NCBI RefSeq assembly: GCF_016651105.1
Contig: NZ_JAEKEL010000002.1
Location: forward strand, 826,501 to 890,500
Source: Pseudomonas sp. TH15
Lineage (GTDB): Bacteria; Pseudomonadota; Gammaproteobacteria; Pseudomonadales; Pseudomonadaceae
Length of the DNA stretch: 64,000 bases
Reading direction: 5' to 3'
The notes below the pieces were generated by a model that saw nothing but the letters and a program-made list of their open reading frames with translations, ran no database searches and was not told the DNA's origin. Both the position numbers and the translations under genes were made by a program. Below, piece by piece: positions 36,306 to 46,100 of this stretch; the stretch's first letter is position 1, and every line of letters begins with the position of its first letter.

Positions 36306-37301
36306 ATGTCTAACCAAGTCTCCACGCCTTTACGGCGCGTCAGCATCCTGGCTATCGACCGGGTTTTCGCTTCCACCCTCATGCAAGCCAAGGATTTCTT
36401 CCATCTGGCCAGCCTGCGCTACGGCAAACAACTGGGCCACGGCCTGACACCGGCGTTCGAAACCCGGCTGGTCAGTCCCGATGGCAAATCAGTGAACAGC
36501 TTCAGCGATGTGATCATGCCGGTGGACGGCGGCCTGGAAAATGCTGACATCATCATCCTCCCGGCCTTCTGGGACGATTTCGACACACTCTGCAAACGTT
36601 ATCCACAGGTGCTGCCGTGGCTGCGCGAACAACACGCCCGGGGCGCGGTGCTGTGCGGCGAAGCGACCGGGGTGTTCTGGCTGGCGGAAGCCGGGTTGCT
36701 CGATGGCAAGGAAGCGACCACGTACTGGCGCTTCTTCAATGCGTTTGCCGAGCGCTTCCCACAGGTTCAGCTCAATCAGGACAAGCACCTGACTGACGCC
36801 GACAACCTGTTTTGCGCCGGCGGCACAACCTCGGCGTGCGACCTCTACATCTATCTGATCGAACGGTTTTGCGGCGCCAACGTGGCCCAGGCCGTGGCCC
36901 GGGACATCCTGTATGAAGTGCAGCGCAACTATGCGCCGGGGCGGATCGGTTTCGGCGGACAGAAGTTGCACCAGGACGTGATCATCCTGCAGATCCAGCA
37001 CTGGCTCGAAGAACACTTTGCCGACAAGTTCCGCTTCGAAGATGTCGCACGAGAGCACGGCATGAGCATCCGCAACTTCATGCGCCGTTTCCAGACCGCC
37101 ACTGGCGACAAACCGTTGCATTACCTGCAACGCCTGCGCATCGAAACCGCCAAGGGCTTGTTGTCCGCCAGCCGCAAAAGCATCAAGACCATCAGTTATG
37201 AGGTCGGTTACGACGATGCGAGCTTCTTTGCGCGGCTGTTCCGCCAGCACACCGAGCTGTCGCCAAACCAGTATCGGCAGCAGTTTCAGCAGGCAGCATA
37301 A
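36306..37301 (+). CDS. GlxA-family AraC-type transcriptional regulator
   Basis: This 331-residue regulator has an N-terminal DJ-1/PfpI-like domain (about 10-190) with the nucleophile-elbow-like Cys in AVLCGEATGVFWLAEAGLL, and a C-terminal AraC DNA-binding domain (about 220-325: FRFEDVAREHGMS, then ISYEVGYDDASFFARLFRQ). Related proteins (GlxA, GbdR, CdhR, ArgR types) control nitrogen compound catabolism; the ligand here is unknown. The 144-base gap to the divergent acyl-CoA dehydrogenase gene could contain a shared control region. Confidence 0.9.
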   Translation: MSNQVSTPLRRVSILAIDRVFASTLMQAKDFFHLASLRYGKQLGHGLTPAFETRLVSPDGKSVNSFSDVIMPVDGGLENADIIILPAFWDDFDTLCKRYPQVLPWLREQHARGAVLCGEATGVFWLAEAGLLDGKEATTYWRFFNAFAERFPQVQLNQDKHLTDADNLFCAGGTTSACDLYIYLIERFCGANVAQAVARDILYEVQRNYAPGRIGFGGQKLHQDVIILQIQHWLEEHFADKFRFEDVAREHGMSIRNFMRRFQTATGDKPLHYLQRLRIETAKGLLSASRKSIKTISYEVGYDDASFFARLFRQHTELSPNQYRQQFQQAA

Positions 37302-37327
37302 CCTAGGCGCAACAGCGAAATTCCAAT

Positions 37328-37415
37328 GTGGGAGCGAGCCTGCTCGCGAATTCGGTTTTACATTCACTAAGATTGTTGGCTGACACACCGCTTTCGCGAG
37401 CAGGCTCGCTCCCAC
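37328..37415. repeat. REP-like inverted repeat (GTGGGAGCGAGCCTGCTCGCGA class)
   Basis: Arms of about 22 bases (GTGGGAGCGAGCCTGCTCGC and complement) flank about 44 bases of unrelated sequence. Related copies are at 41347-41414 and 62700-62792. Confidence 0.88.
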
Positions 37416-37435
37416 AGGGAAGATCTTCAGCGCAC

Positions 37436-37467
37436 AAAAAAAGGGCCTGCATCTGCAGGCCCTTTTT
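37436..37467. terminator. Bidirectional terminator between the GlxA-type regulator and zapE
   Basis: A 9-bp stem GGGCCTGCA/TGCAGGCCC with a 2-base loop is bracketed by seven A residues and a run of T residues. Confidence 0.92.
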
Positions 37468-37483
37468 TATCTTCCGCATCGTT

Positions 37484-38578
37484 CTACGGCTTATGCGCCC
37501 GCGACAGGAATTCGTGCGACTGCATCTCCAGCAAACGACTCAGAGTCCGCTGGAATTCGAAATTCAAACGACCGCCGGTGTAGAGGTCTTTGAGCTCGAC
37601 TTCCGCAGAAATGATCAGCTTCACGTTACGGTCGTAGAACTCGTCGACCATGTTGATAAAGCGCCGGGCGATGTCGTCGGTGGTGACGTTCATCTGTTCG
37701 ACACCGCTGAGCAACACGGCGTGGAAGATCTTGCCCAGTTCGATGTAATCGTTCTGGCTGCGCGGGCCGTCGCACAGTTCGCGGAAGTCGAACCAGGCCA
37801 CGTCATCACAGGTGCGCAAGGCACGGATTTCGCGGTTCTCGATCATCAACACGTCGTCTTCGGTAGCGGCCGTGCATTCCGGCGTCAGGGCCCGGAAGCT
37901 CTTGCGCAAGCTCTCATGGGACGCGTCGTCGAGCGGGAAGTGGAACAGCTCGGCCTGCTCAAGGTGACGCAGACGATAATCGACGCCGCTGTCGACGTTG
38001 ACGATGTCGGTGTTCTGCTTGATCAGCGCAATGGCCGGCAGGAAGCGCGCACGTTGCAGGCCGTCCTTGTACAAACCGTCCGGCACGATGTTCGAGGTCG
38101 CAACCAGGGTCACGCCGTTCTTGAACAGCTCTTCCATCAACGTGCCGAGGATCATGGCGTCGGTGATGTCGGAGACGAAGAATTCATCGAAACAGATCAC
38201 CCGCGACTCGTCGGAGAAGCGCTTGGCGATGATGGTCAGCGGGTTTCTCTCGCCGCCAAGGGTCTTCATTTCTTCGTGCACGCGCTTCATGAAGCGGTGG
38301 AAGTGCGTCCGAGTCTTTTCCTTGAACGGCAGGGCTTCGAAGAAGGTGTCGACCAGGTAGGTCTTGCCACGGCCAACGCCGCCCCAGAAGTACAGGCCCT
38401 TGACCGGCGCCTGGTCTTTCTTGCCAAACAGTTTGCCGAACAGGCCTGGCTTGCTCTGCGAGGCCGCGACCAGATCGTCGTACAGGCGCTGCAAATGACG
38501 CACGGCCGTTTCCTGCGCAGCGTCATGGAAGAAGTCCGGGCGTTTCAGATCAGCTTGATATCGTTCTAGGGGCGTCAT
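37484..38578 (-). CDS. zapE: Cell division AAA+ ATPase ZapE (AFG1 family)
   Basis: ZapE is an AFG1-like AAA+ protein that associates with the Z ring and destabilises FtsZ polymers in E. coli. The 364 residues contain the Walker A motif GGVGRGKT (66-73), Walker B (ICFDEFFVSDITDAMIL), and a sensor-1-type LVATSNIVPDGLY. It stands alone between two terminators. Confidence 0.97.
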   Translation of the reverse strand: MTPLERYQADLKRPDFFHDAAQETAVRHLQRLYDDLVAASQSKPGLFGKLFGKKDQAPVKGLYFWGGVGRGKTYLVDTFFEALPFKEKTRTHFHRFMKRVHEEMKTLGGERNPLTIIAKRFSDESRVICFDEFFVSDITDAMILGTLMEELFKNGVTLVATSNIVPDGLYKDGLQRARFLPAIALIKQNTDIVNVDSGVDYRLRHLEQAELFHFPLDDASHESLRKSFRALTPECTAATEDDVLMIENREIRALRTCDDVAWFDFRELCDGPRSQNDYIELGKIFHAVLLSGVEQMNVTTDDIARRFINMVDEFYDRNVKLIISAEVELKDLYTGGRLNFEFQRTLSRLLEMQSHEFLSRAHKP

Positions 38579-38596
38579 AATTCGTTAGCAAGGCAA

Positions 38597-38630
38597 CAAA
38601 AACGGGCCGCCACTGTAGCGACGGCCCGTG
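38597..38630 (-). terminator. Terminator of trpS
   Basis: On the minus strand ACGGGCCG and CGGCCCGT form the stem around a loop of about 12 bases, followed by TTTTTGTT. Confidence 0.85.
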
Positions 38631-38669
38631 AGAATGGCAATCAGCCCTTGGTCGGGCCGCGCCGCTGAT

Positions 38670-40025
38670 TTATTCCTGAACCGGCGTCAGTGCCACGCGC
38701 AGGGCGTCGATGGCCACGTCGCGAGCGGCGCTGTCAGCGAAGGTTGCGCTGTCGGCCACGCACTCGCCTTCCAGCCAGACGCTGAAGCTCAGGTCTTCGC
38801 TGCGCACGTCCAGCGGCTGGCCGGATTGCAGTTGCTTGGTCACCTGGCCTGCGGTTTTGCCGTCGGCGAAGTTGCGCGACAGCAGCAGTTGCTCGCCATC
38901 GGCCGCCAGCAGACGGAAACGGAAGCTGCCATCGTCTTCACGGAAGCTGACGAAACGTGCGGCTTTTGCGGCTTTCTTCTTGGTGGTCGCAGCGACCTGA
39001 ACCTGATTGACGAAAGAACGCAGGCCAACCGCTTCGCGCAGCTCGTGGAGGAACGGCGTCGCTACCGAACGAGCCTTTTTGGCGCCGATCTGCAGGATGT
39101 CTTCCAGGTCTGCCGGGCGCTCGATCAACTGATGATAGCGCTCGCGGGATTCACCCAGCTCGCTGTCGAGCAACTGGAACAGACGATTCTTCGCCTCGCC
39201 CCAGCCCAGGCCCTGCAACAGTTCGCTGCGGAATTCGTCGGACTGCGCCGGCGTGGCGAAGGCCTGGAACAGAGTGAACAGGTGCGAGTTATCCGGATCT
39301 TTGGCTTCGCCCGGCGCACGGGAGTCGGTGACGATCCGCGAAATCGCGTCTTTCATTTCCTTGGCGCTGCTGAACAACGGAATGGTGTTGTCGTAGCTCT
39401 TCGACATCTTGCGACCGTCGAGGCCTGGCAGTGTGGCAACGCTTTCTTCGATCAACGCTTCCGGCATGGTGAAGAATTCTTTGCCCTGACCGAACAGATG
39501 GTTGAAGCGCTGGCCGATATCGCGGGCCATTTCCACGTGCTGGATCTGGTCACGACCGACCGGCACCTTGTGGGCGTTGAACATCAGAATGTCCGCGGCC
39601 ATCAGCACCGGGTAGCTGTACAAGCCCATGGTGATGCCAGCGTCCGGGTCTTCACCGGTTTCGACGTTCTTGTCCACCGAAGCCTTGTAGGCGTGGGCGC
39701 GGTTGAGCAGGCCCTTGGCGGCGACGCAGGTCAGCAGCCAGGTCAGTTCGGGGATTTCCGGGATGTCGGACTGGCGATAGAACGTCACACGGTCGACATC
39801 CAGGCCGCCAGCCAGCCAGGTCGCGGCGATTTCCAGACGCGAACGCTGAATGCGCAGCGGGTCATCGCATTTGATCAGGGCGTGGTAGTCGGCCAGAAAG
39901 TAGAACGAATCGGCATTGCTGTCACGGCTGGCGACGATCGCCGGGCGGATGGCGCCGGCGTAGTTGCCCAGGTGCGGCGTGCCGGTGGTGGTGATGCCGG
40001 TGAGGATACGGGTACGAGTCGTCAT
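38670..40025 (-). CDS. trpS: Tryptophanyl-tRNA synthetase with C-terminal extension
   Basis: This class I synthetase charges tRNA-Trp. The start at 40025 (MTTRTRILTGITTTG) gives 450 residues, about 100 more than the common bacterial enzyme. The HIGH-type motif TPHLGNY (16-22) and KMSKS (in DGRKMSKSYDN) are intact. After the catalytic core a Lys/Ala-rich linker (TTKKKAAKAA, about 345) leads to a small domain (about 355-450) with FRFRLLAADGEQLLLSRNF, which resembles the YegP/DUF1508 fold. Pseudomonads are known to have a long TrpS; the job of the extension is not obvious. Confidence 0.96.
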   Translation of the reverse strand: MTTRTRILTGITTTGTPHLGNYAGAIRPAIVASRDSNADSFYFLADYHALIKCDDPLRIQRSRLEIAATWLAGGLDVDRVTFYRQSDIPEIPELTWLLTCVAAKGLLNRAHAYKASVDKNVETGEDPDAGITMGLYSYPVLMAADILMFNAHKVPVGRDQIQHVEMARDIGQRFNHLFGQGKEFFTMPEALIEESVATLPGLDGRKMSKSYDNTIPLFSSAKEMKDAISRIVTDSRAPGEAKDPDNSHLFTLFQAFATPAQSDEFRSELLQGLGWGEAKNRLFQLLDSELGESRERYHQLIERPADLEDILQIGAKKARSVATPFLHELREAVGLRSFVNQVQVAATTKKKAAKAARFVSFREDDGSFRFRLLAADGEQLLLSRNFADGKTAGQVTKQLQSGQPLDVRSEDLSFSVWLEGECVADSATFADSAARDVAIDALRVALTPVQE

Positions 40026-40049
40026 GGGTAATCGCTTGTCAGACTGCAA

Positions 40050-40679
40050 TCAATTCGAAAGACGCGGCAGGATCAGATCCTTGAGATCGGTCAGCTTGCC
40101 ATGAAAAAAGTGTCCGCATTCTGCCACTTTCAGCAGCTCATGGGGGCGATCGAGTTTCTCGGACCAGTCGTAGACGAGCTGGGGATCGATGACTTCGTCG
40201 GTTTCCGGCTGGATCAAGGTCAACTCGCCGAGTTGCGGTAGTTGATCCTGCTCGCCGAGGCGCATGACCGCCGGCGCAACCATGAACAAATGCTTGAGCT
40301 GCTCGCCTTTGGCTTCCAGGCGTCCACCGAGACTTGCTGCAACAAAACCGCCAAAGGAGAAACCGAACAGGGTCAGTGGCAACTCGGGGTGTTTGGCCCG
40401 CAGCCATTCGGCCGCCGCTTGAGCGTCGTCGACTTCGCCGGTACCCATATCGTGGCTACCTTCGCTGGCGCCGACGCCGCGATAGTTGAAGCGCAAGGTA
40501 ATCAAACCGGCATCCCGGGCGGTGCGTTGCAAGGTCGACACGACTTTATTGAGCATGGTGCCGCCCTGCACCGGGTTCGGATGGCAGATTAGCGCCACAC
40601 CGCGGAGCTGTTCGTTATCCAGGTACAAAGCTTCCAGTTGGCCGACAGGGCCATCAATCACTACAGGGGTTTCGCGCAT
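40050..40679 (-). CDS. Small alpha/beta hydrolase (dienelactone-hydrolase/CocE-like fold)
   Basis: This 209-residue cytoplasmic alpha/beta hydrolase has an oxyanion-type HPNP motif (33-36), the nucleophile elbow GFSFGG (106-111, Ser108), an Asp in QPETDEVIDP and a His in CGHFFHGKL, completing a plausible catalytic triad. The substrate is unknown. The ATG at 40679 starts a family-like N-terminus; the longer frame to 40832 would overlap the divergent yhcB-like gene. It lies 24 bases upstream of trpS and may be cotranscribed with it. Confidence 0.88.
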   Translation of the reverse strand: MRETPVVIDGPVGQLEALYLDNEQLRGVALICHPNPVQGGTMLNKVVSTLQRTARDAGLITLRFNYRGVGASEGSHDMGTGEVDDAQAAAEWLRAKHPELPLTLFGFSFGGFVAASLGGRLEAKGEQLKHLFMVAPAVMRLGEQDQLPQLGELTLIQPETDEVIDPQLVYDWSEKLDRPHELLKVAECGHFFHGKLTDLKDLILPRLSN

Positions 40680-40823
40680 AAGCAAGGAAGGAACTCCGTG
40701 ACCTCGAATCGGGTCGACTCGTCTAGCAAATTGTCTGTGCCAATCTATTGCGAGTGAATCGCGGTATACAGCGCAGGTTCGAGCCGTTAACGTAAAGCAA
40801 AGCCGTTTATAGAGGAAGGACTC

Positions 40824-41258
40824 GTGGAACACTCGCTCTTAGTTTGGTTGTTGCCGACTCTTGCCCTGGTTGTGGGTGTCGCCCTTGGATTCCTGGTCGC
40901 TCGTCTGGTGCCGAATGCCGCGCCTAACCGCACGCAACGTCAGCTGGATGACATTCAGGAACGTTTCGACAGTTATCAGAACGAGGTGGTCACCCACTTC
41001 AACAGCACTGCAACACTGGTCAAGAAACTGACTGCGAGCTACCAGGAAGTGCAGGATCATCTCGCCGAGGGCGCCAACCGCCTGGCCCTGGACGAGCAGA
41101 CCCGCCAACGCTTGCTGGCCGCCCTGCACGCCGACGCCTCCGTGGCACCACGGGAACGCCTGACGCCGCCGCGCAATCAGGAGCCGCCTCGCGACTACGC
41201 GCCAAAAGCCCCGAACGCGCCAGGCATGCTTGATGAGCATTACGGCCTGAAGAAGTAA
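40824..41258 (+). CDS. zapG: YhcB/ZapG family inner-membrane protein (DUF1043)
   Basis: This 144-residue protein has one N-terminal membrane helix (about 5-27, VWLLPTLALVVGVALGFLVA) followed by a coiled-coil region (about 38-95) and a Pro-rich, disordered tail. This matches YhcB/ZapG, which links cell elongation and division with envelope synthesis in E. coli. It is a single-gene unit with a strong terminator. Confidence 0.9.
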   Translation: MEHSLLVWLLPTLALVVGVALGFLVARLVPNAAPNRTQRQLDDIQERFDSYQNEVVTHFNSTATLVKKLTASYQEVQDHLAEGANRLALDEQTRQRLLAALHADASVAPRERLTPPRNQEPPRDYAPKAPNAPGMLDEHYGLKK

Positions 41259-41275
41259 TCAGCCTTAGCGCCAAA

Positions 41276-41316
41276 CAAAAAGCCCCCGGACAGTGATGTG
41301 TCCGGGGGCTTTTTTG
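41276..41316 (+). terminator. Terminator of the yhcB-like gene
   Basis: An 11-bp stem GCCCCCGGACA/TGTCCGGGGGC with a 6-base loop is followed by six T residues; A residues upstream allow function on both strands. Confidence 0.93.
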
Positions 41317-41346
41317 TATCTGCTGTCTTCGGTTTCTGTTGCGCGC

Positions 41347-41414
41347 CCTTCGCGAGCAGGCTCGCTCCCACAGGGAACTGCATTTCAAAGTGGGAGCGAG
41401 CCTGCTCGCGAAGG
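41347..41414. repeat. REP-like inverted repeat (GTGGGAGCGAGCCTGCTCGCGA class)
   Basis: Arms CCTTCGCGAGCAGGCTCGCT and complement, about 25 bases each, enclose 18 bases. It sits between two convergent terminators. Confidence 0.88.
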
Positions 41415-41438
41415 GGCCAGCACAGTCCACACACAAAA

Positions 41439-41466
41439 ATGCCCGGTCACAGGACCGGGCATTTCC
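41439..41466 (-). terminator. Terminator of the OmpA-family lipoprotein gene
   Basis: An 11-bp perfect stem AATGCCCGGTC/GACCGGGCATT has a 4-base loop; on the minus strand a TTTTTGTG tract follows. Confidence 0.85.
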
Positions 41467-41482
41467 TCATGCGGGCATTCGC

Positions 41483-42211
41483 TTACGGATACTGCTGAAC
41501 CGTGCCCGGTTGCTGTTGCTGCTGACCACCATATTGCTGCCCCGGAATCGCCTTGAGGTTGACCTCTACACGACGATTCTGCGCCCGACCATTGACGTCG
41601 GCATTGTTGGCAATCGGGTTATCCGGCCCGACGCCGACCGCCGACAGGTTCGCACCGCTGACGCCTTGGGACGTCAGGTAAGTCGCGACGCTTTGGGCAC
41701 GGCGCTGCGACAGGTCCATGTTATGCGCACGGCTGCCGGTGCTGTCGGTGTAGCCGACGATCTCGATCTGGTTCTGACTGAACTCCCGAAGCGAGCCTGC
41801 CAGGTTGTTAAGCGGCTGGTAGAAGCTTGGCGCAATGTTCGCAGAGTCGGTAGCGAAGGTGATGTTGCCCGGCATGATCAGCTTGATCTGATCGCCCTGG
41901 CGCTGCACTTCGACGCCAGTGTTGGCCATGCTGGCCCGCAGCTTTTTCTCCTGCTGGTCGGCGTAATAACCATAACCGGCAGCGGAAGCACCCACCACTG
42001 CCGCACCAATCAGCGCGCCTTTACCACGGTTGTTGTGGTCGATCGCAGCACCGGCCAGCGCACCGGCCAAAGCGCCAAGGCCGCCGTATTTGGCGGTTTT
42101 ACTCACACCGGAATCGGCCTGACCCTGATTGTCATACGGATTGGGTGAAGCACAACCGGCCAGCATGGCCACAGCGGTAGCAACAATAATCAAACGAGGC
42201 GTGGTGAACAT
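41483..42211 (-). CDS. OmpA-family lipoprotein (YiaD/YfiB type)
   Basis: This 242-residue outer-membrane lipoprotein (lipobox LAGC, Cys20) has a glycine-zipper-like hydrophobic region (about 42-82, GGLGALAGALAGAAIDHNNRG in part) and a C-terminal OmpA domain (about 100-225). That domain carries the peptidoglycan-binding signature (NMDLSQRRAQSVATYL, then NRRVEVNL). The last 18 residues are Gln-rich. It likely anchors the outer membrane to the cell wall; a specific role is not evident. Confidence 0.92.
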   Translation of the reverse strand: MFTTPRLIIVATAVAMLAGCASPNPYDNQGQADSGVSKTAKYGGLGALAGALAGAAIDHNNRGKGALIGAAVVGASAAGYGYYADQQEKKLRASMANTGVEVQRQGDQIKLIMPGNITFATDSANIAPSFYQPLNNLAGSLREFSQNQIEIVGYTDSTGSRAHNMDLSQRRAQSVATYLTSQGVSGANLSAVGVGPDNPIANNADVNGRAQNRRVEVNLKAIPGQQYGGQQQQQPGTVQQYP

Positions 42212-42311
42212 GAAGAGCTCCTACTTTTGCATTCTGGAGTGCAACGACGTTGGCATTGGACCTTTGCGGGCGTTGGATCATTGAAGATAATAAAAATTCA
42301 TTCGCTGACCA

Positions 42312-42956
42312 TCACGCTCTGACAAAAGGGTTACCGCGCATTTCATCACCCAGACAGGTGTCCGGACCATGCCCGGTTACCACGATCGCTTCCTCGTCGA
42401 GGGTGTACAAGCGTTGCTTGATCGACCGCACGATGGTGGCCTGATCGCCTCCCCACAAGTCTGTGCGTCCTACCCCTCGACGAAACAATGTGTCGCCGGC
42501 AATCAGCAGCTTAGCCTCTGAAAACCAAAAGCTCATGGAGCCTGGCGTATGACCCGGCGTGTGAATTGCTACGCCGCAGCCACACGCCAGCGCTTCATCG
42601 TCCACGAGCCAGCGATCCGGCGGTGGAACCGGAATGTAAGGCACGCCGAACATCTGGCATTGCATCTCCAGGTTATCCCAGAGGAACTGATCGTCTTTAT
42701 GCAGGTGCAGGGTGGCACCGGTTTTCTCTTTTAACTGGCCGGAAGCCAGGAAATGATCCAGGTGCGCGTGGGTGTGGATGATGCTCACCACCTTTAGACC
42801 GAGAGCGTCGAGGCGGGCCAGGATCAGCTCGTGATTACCCCCCGGATCCACAACGATAGCTTTTTTGCTGATAGGGTCACCGATAATCGTGCAGTTGCAC
42901 TGAAGCGGGCCGACGGGGAAGGTTTCGCGGATGAGAGCCGGCGCAGCAAAAGTCAT
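42312..42956 (-). CDS. Metallo-beta-lactamase-fold hydrolase (glyoxalase II-like)
   Basis: This 214-residue protein carries the metal-binding signature HTHAHLDH (61-68), further His in TPGHTPGSMSF, Asp in IAGDTLF, and a final His in VTGHGPDT. It resembles small GloB-like hydrolases (YcbL type) that cleave thioesters such as lactoylglutathione. The exact substrate is uncertain. It is a single gene upstream of, and divergent from, the RTX protease. Confidence 0.9.
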   Translation of the reverse strand: MTFAAPALIRETFPVGPLQCNCTIIGDPISKKAIVVDPGGNHELILARLDALGLKVVSIIHTHAHLDHFLASGQLKEKTGATLHLHKDDQFLWDNLEMQCQMFGVPYIPVPPPDRWLVDDEALACGCGVAIHTPGHTPGSMSFWFSEAKLLIAGDTLFRRGVGRTDLWGGDQATIVRSIKQRLYTLDEEAIVVTGHGPDTCLGDEMRGNPFVRA

Positions 42957-43152
42957 GAGAAGTCCCGGAAAGCAGTGAATGCAGAACTCAGGATTCTAAT
43001 CCACTTGCCGATACAGAACGCCAGTTCAGAAATTTGACGCCATCAATCCGAAAATAATGGCGTAGTGATATCAAACTTGAAAAATCTATCGCAAAATAAC
43101 ATTTTTTGCGGCGAGCTCAGGGAAAGACCGCGAGACCACTCAGGAACATGAC

Positions 43153-46100
43153 ATGCCCACTCCTACCAGCTACTCCTACACAACTTTTACAACGCTGACT
43201 GGTAATAACTCGATCGATGGCCTCCTTTCGGGTGACTACTGGACGGGCTCCACCCCTTTTCACAAGAGTGGAACGCCTACACTCCTTACCTTCAGCTTCG
43301 TTACCACAGACAACTCCTATTTCGCTCGAAACTACAGTCCGAGCAACGAGTACCTGAATGCCTTCACGTTGACTTCAGGTCAGGAGAACGCGGTAAAAAG
43401 CGCTCTGAGCATGTGGAGTTCGGTTTCCAATCTTCAATTCACGCAAGTGGCAGAAAATTTTTCTAACGTAGGCGACCTGCGGTTCGGCGGCTACCTGGGA
43501 ATGGACTCCAAGTACGCCGCCTGGGCTTATTTCCCTGATCGCACGCCTGTTGCTGGAGACGTATGGATCGGCCCATCGACGAATGATCCTGCGCCGGTAA
43601 AAGGCTCATATGACTATTTGACGTTTTTGCACGAAATTGGCCATGCCCTGGGACTCAAACATCCTTTTGAAGCCAGCAGTGACAACAAGACAATCCTCAC
43701 TCCCGCACTGGACGATGTCCGTTACACGGTGATGAGCTATAACGATAACTACTCTTACCAGCCTACCAGCCCGATGCTGCTGGACATCCTCGCCATTCAA
43801 AAGCTGTACGGTGCGAATACCCAATGGCAGTCGGGCAATAACTTTTATAACTGGGCACCCAACCAGTCCGTATTCGAGACTATTAACGATACGGGTGGCA
43901 TCGATGCCATTGATGGCAGCAACCAGCTCTCGGCCGTTCGTATCAACCTGAACGAAGGACAGTTCAGCCAGATCGGCAAGGCATTCCTTGATCTGAATAC
44001 CATGACATCCTTCAACGAAGGATTGGCCATTGCCTATGGCACCAAGATCGAAAACGCCTACGGCTCGGCTTTTGACGACACCCTTATCGGTAACGCGCTG
44101 GACAATATGCTTGACGGCATGGGCGGTGCGGACACCATGATTGGCGGCGCCGGCAACGACAGCTATTACGTCGACAACATCGGCGACGTGGTCATCGAGA
44201 CAAATACCTCGACCTCGGAAATCGACGCCGTCAACAGCACGATCGACTACACCTTGGGCGCCAACGTCGAGTGGCTGAACCTGCTCGGCACCGCCAATCT
44301 CAACGGCACCGGCAACGCCCTGGACAACCGCATCACCGGCAACTCGGGTAGCAACATCCTCGACGGCGGTGCCGGCGCAGACATCATGATCGGCGGCACT
44401 GGCAACGACACCTACATCGTCGACAACATCGGCGATGTCGTGATCGAGACCAGCACCCTGGCCAGCGAGATCGACACCGTCCGCTCCTCGGTCACCTTCG
44501 CCCTGAGCCCCAACCTGGAAAACCTCGTCCTCACCGGCACTGCCAACATCAACGGCATCGGCAACGCACAGAACAACGTGCTGACCGGCAACGATGGCGA
44601 CAACCAGCTCAACGGTGGCGCCGGTCTGGACACCATGATCGGTGGCAAGGGCAACGATGCCTATGCCATCGACCAGTCGGGCGAACTGGCCCTGGTGCAG
44701 GAGAATGCCAACGAAGGCAACGACACGCTCTATGTGGTCTACAACGCCACTGCGCAAGACAATGTCGTCGACCTGAACCTGAGCAACCTGCAGAACGTCG
44801 AGAATATCCTGCTGCTGGGCAGCGGCATGTTCACCGCGCTGGGCAATGGCCTGAACAACACCCTGACCGGCAATGCCGACGCCAACGTCCTCAATGGCGG
44901 TGCGGGCGCCGACATCATGATTGGCGGTGGTGGCAACGACAGCTACTACGTCGACAACATCGGCGACCAGGTCATCGAAACCGGTACCTCGACCTCGGAA
45001 ATCGACGCGGTCAACAGCACGATCGACTACACCCTGGGCGCCAACGTCGAATACCTGAATCTGCTTGGCAGCGCCAACCTCAACGGCACCGGCAACGCTC
45101 TGGACAACCGCATCACCGGCAACTCGGGTAACAACATCCTCGACGGCGGCGCTGGCGCCGACTATATGGCCGGCGGCACTGGCAACGACACCTACATCGT
45201 CGACAACATCGGCGACGTCGTGGTCGAGACCAGCACCCTGGCCAGCGAGATCGACATCGTCCGTTCTTCGGTCACCTTCACCCTGGGTGCCAACCTGGAA
45301 AACCTCATCCTAACCGGCACAGCCAACATCAACGGCATCGGCAACGCACAGAACAACGTGCTGACCGGCAACGATGGCGACAACCAGCTCAACGGTGGCG
45401 CCGGTCTGGACACCATGATCGGTGGCAAGGGCAACGATGCCTATGCCATCGACCAGGCGGGCGAACTGGCCCTGGTGCAGGAGAATGCCAACGAAGGCAA
45501 CGACACGCTCTATGTGGTCTACAACGCCACTGCGCAAGACAATGTCGTCGACCTGAACCTGAGCAACCTGCAGAACGTCGAAAACGTCCTGCTGCTGGGC
45601 AGCGGCAACTTCAATGCAATCGGCAACAGCTTGAACAACACCCTCACCGGTAACGCCGATGCCAACATCCTGGACGGCGGCGCCGGTGCCGACTACATGG
45701 CCGGCGGCGCTGGCAATGACACCTACATCGTCGACAACATCGGCGACGTCGTGGTCGAGACCAGCATCCTAGCCAGCGAGATCGACACCGTCCGTTCTTC
45801 GGTCACCTACACCCTGGGTGCCAACCTGGAAAACCTCGTCCTCACCGGCACTGCCAACATCAATGCCATCGGCAACGCACAGAACAACGTGCTGACCGGC
45901 AACGATGGCGACAACCAGCTCAACGGTGGCGCCGGCCTGGACACCATGATCGGTGGCAAGGGTAACGACGACTACGCCGTCGACCAGTCGGGCGAACTGG
46001 CCCTGGTGCAGGAGAATGCCAACGAAGGCAACGACACGCTCTATGTGGTCTACAACGCCACTGCGCAGGACAACGTCGTCGACCTGAACCTGAGCAACCT

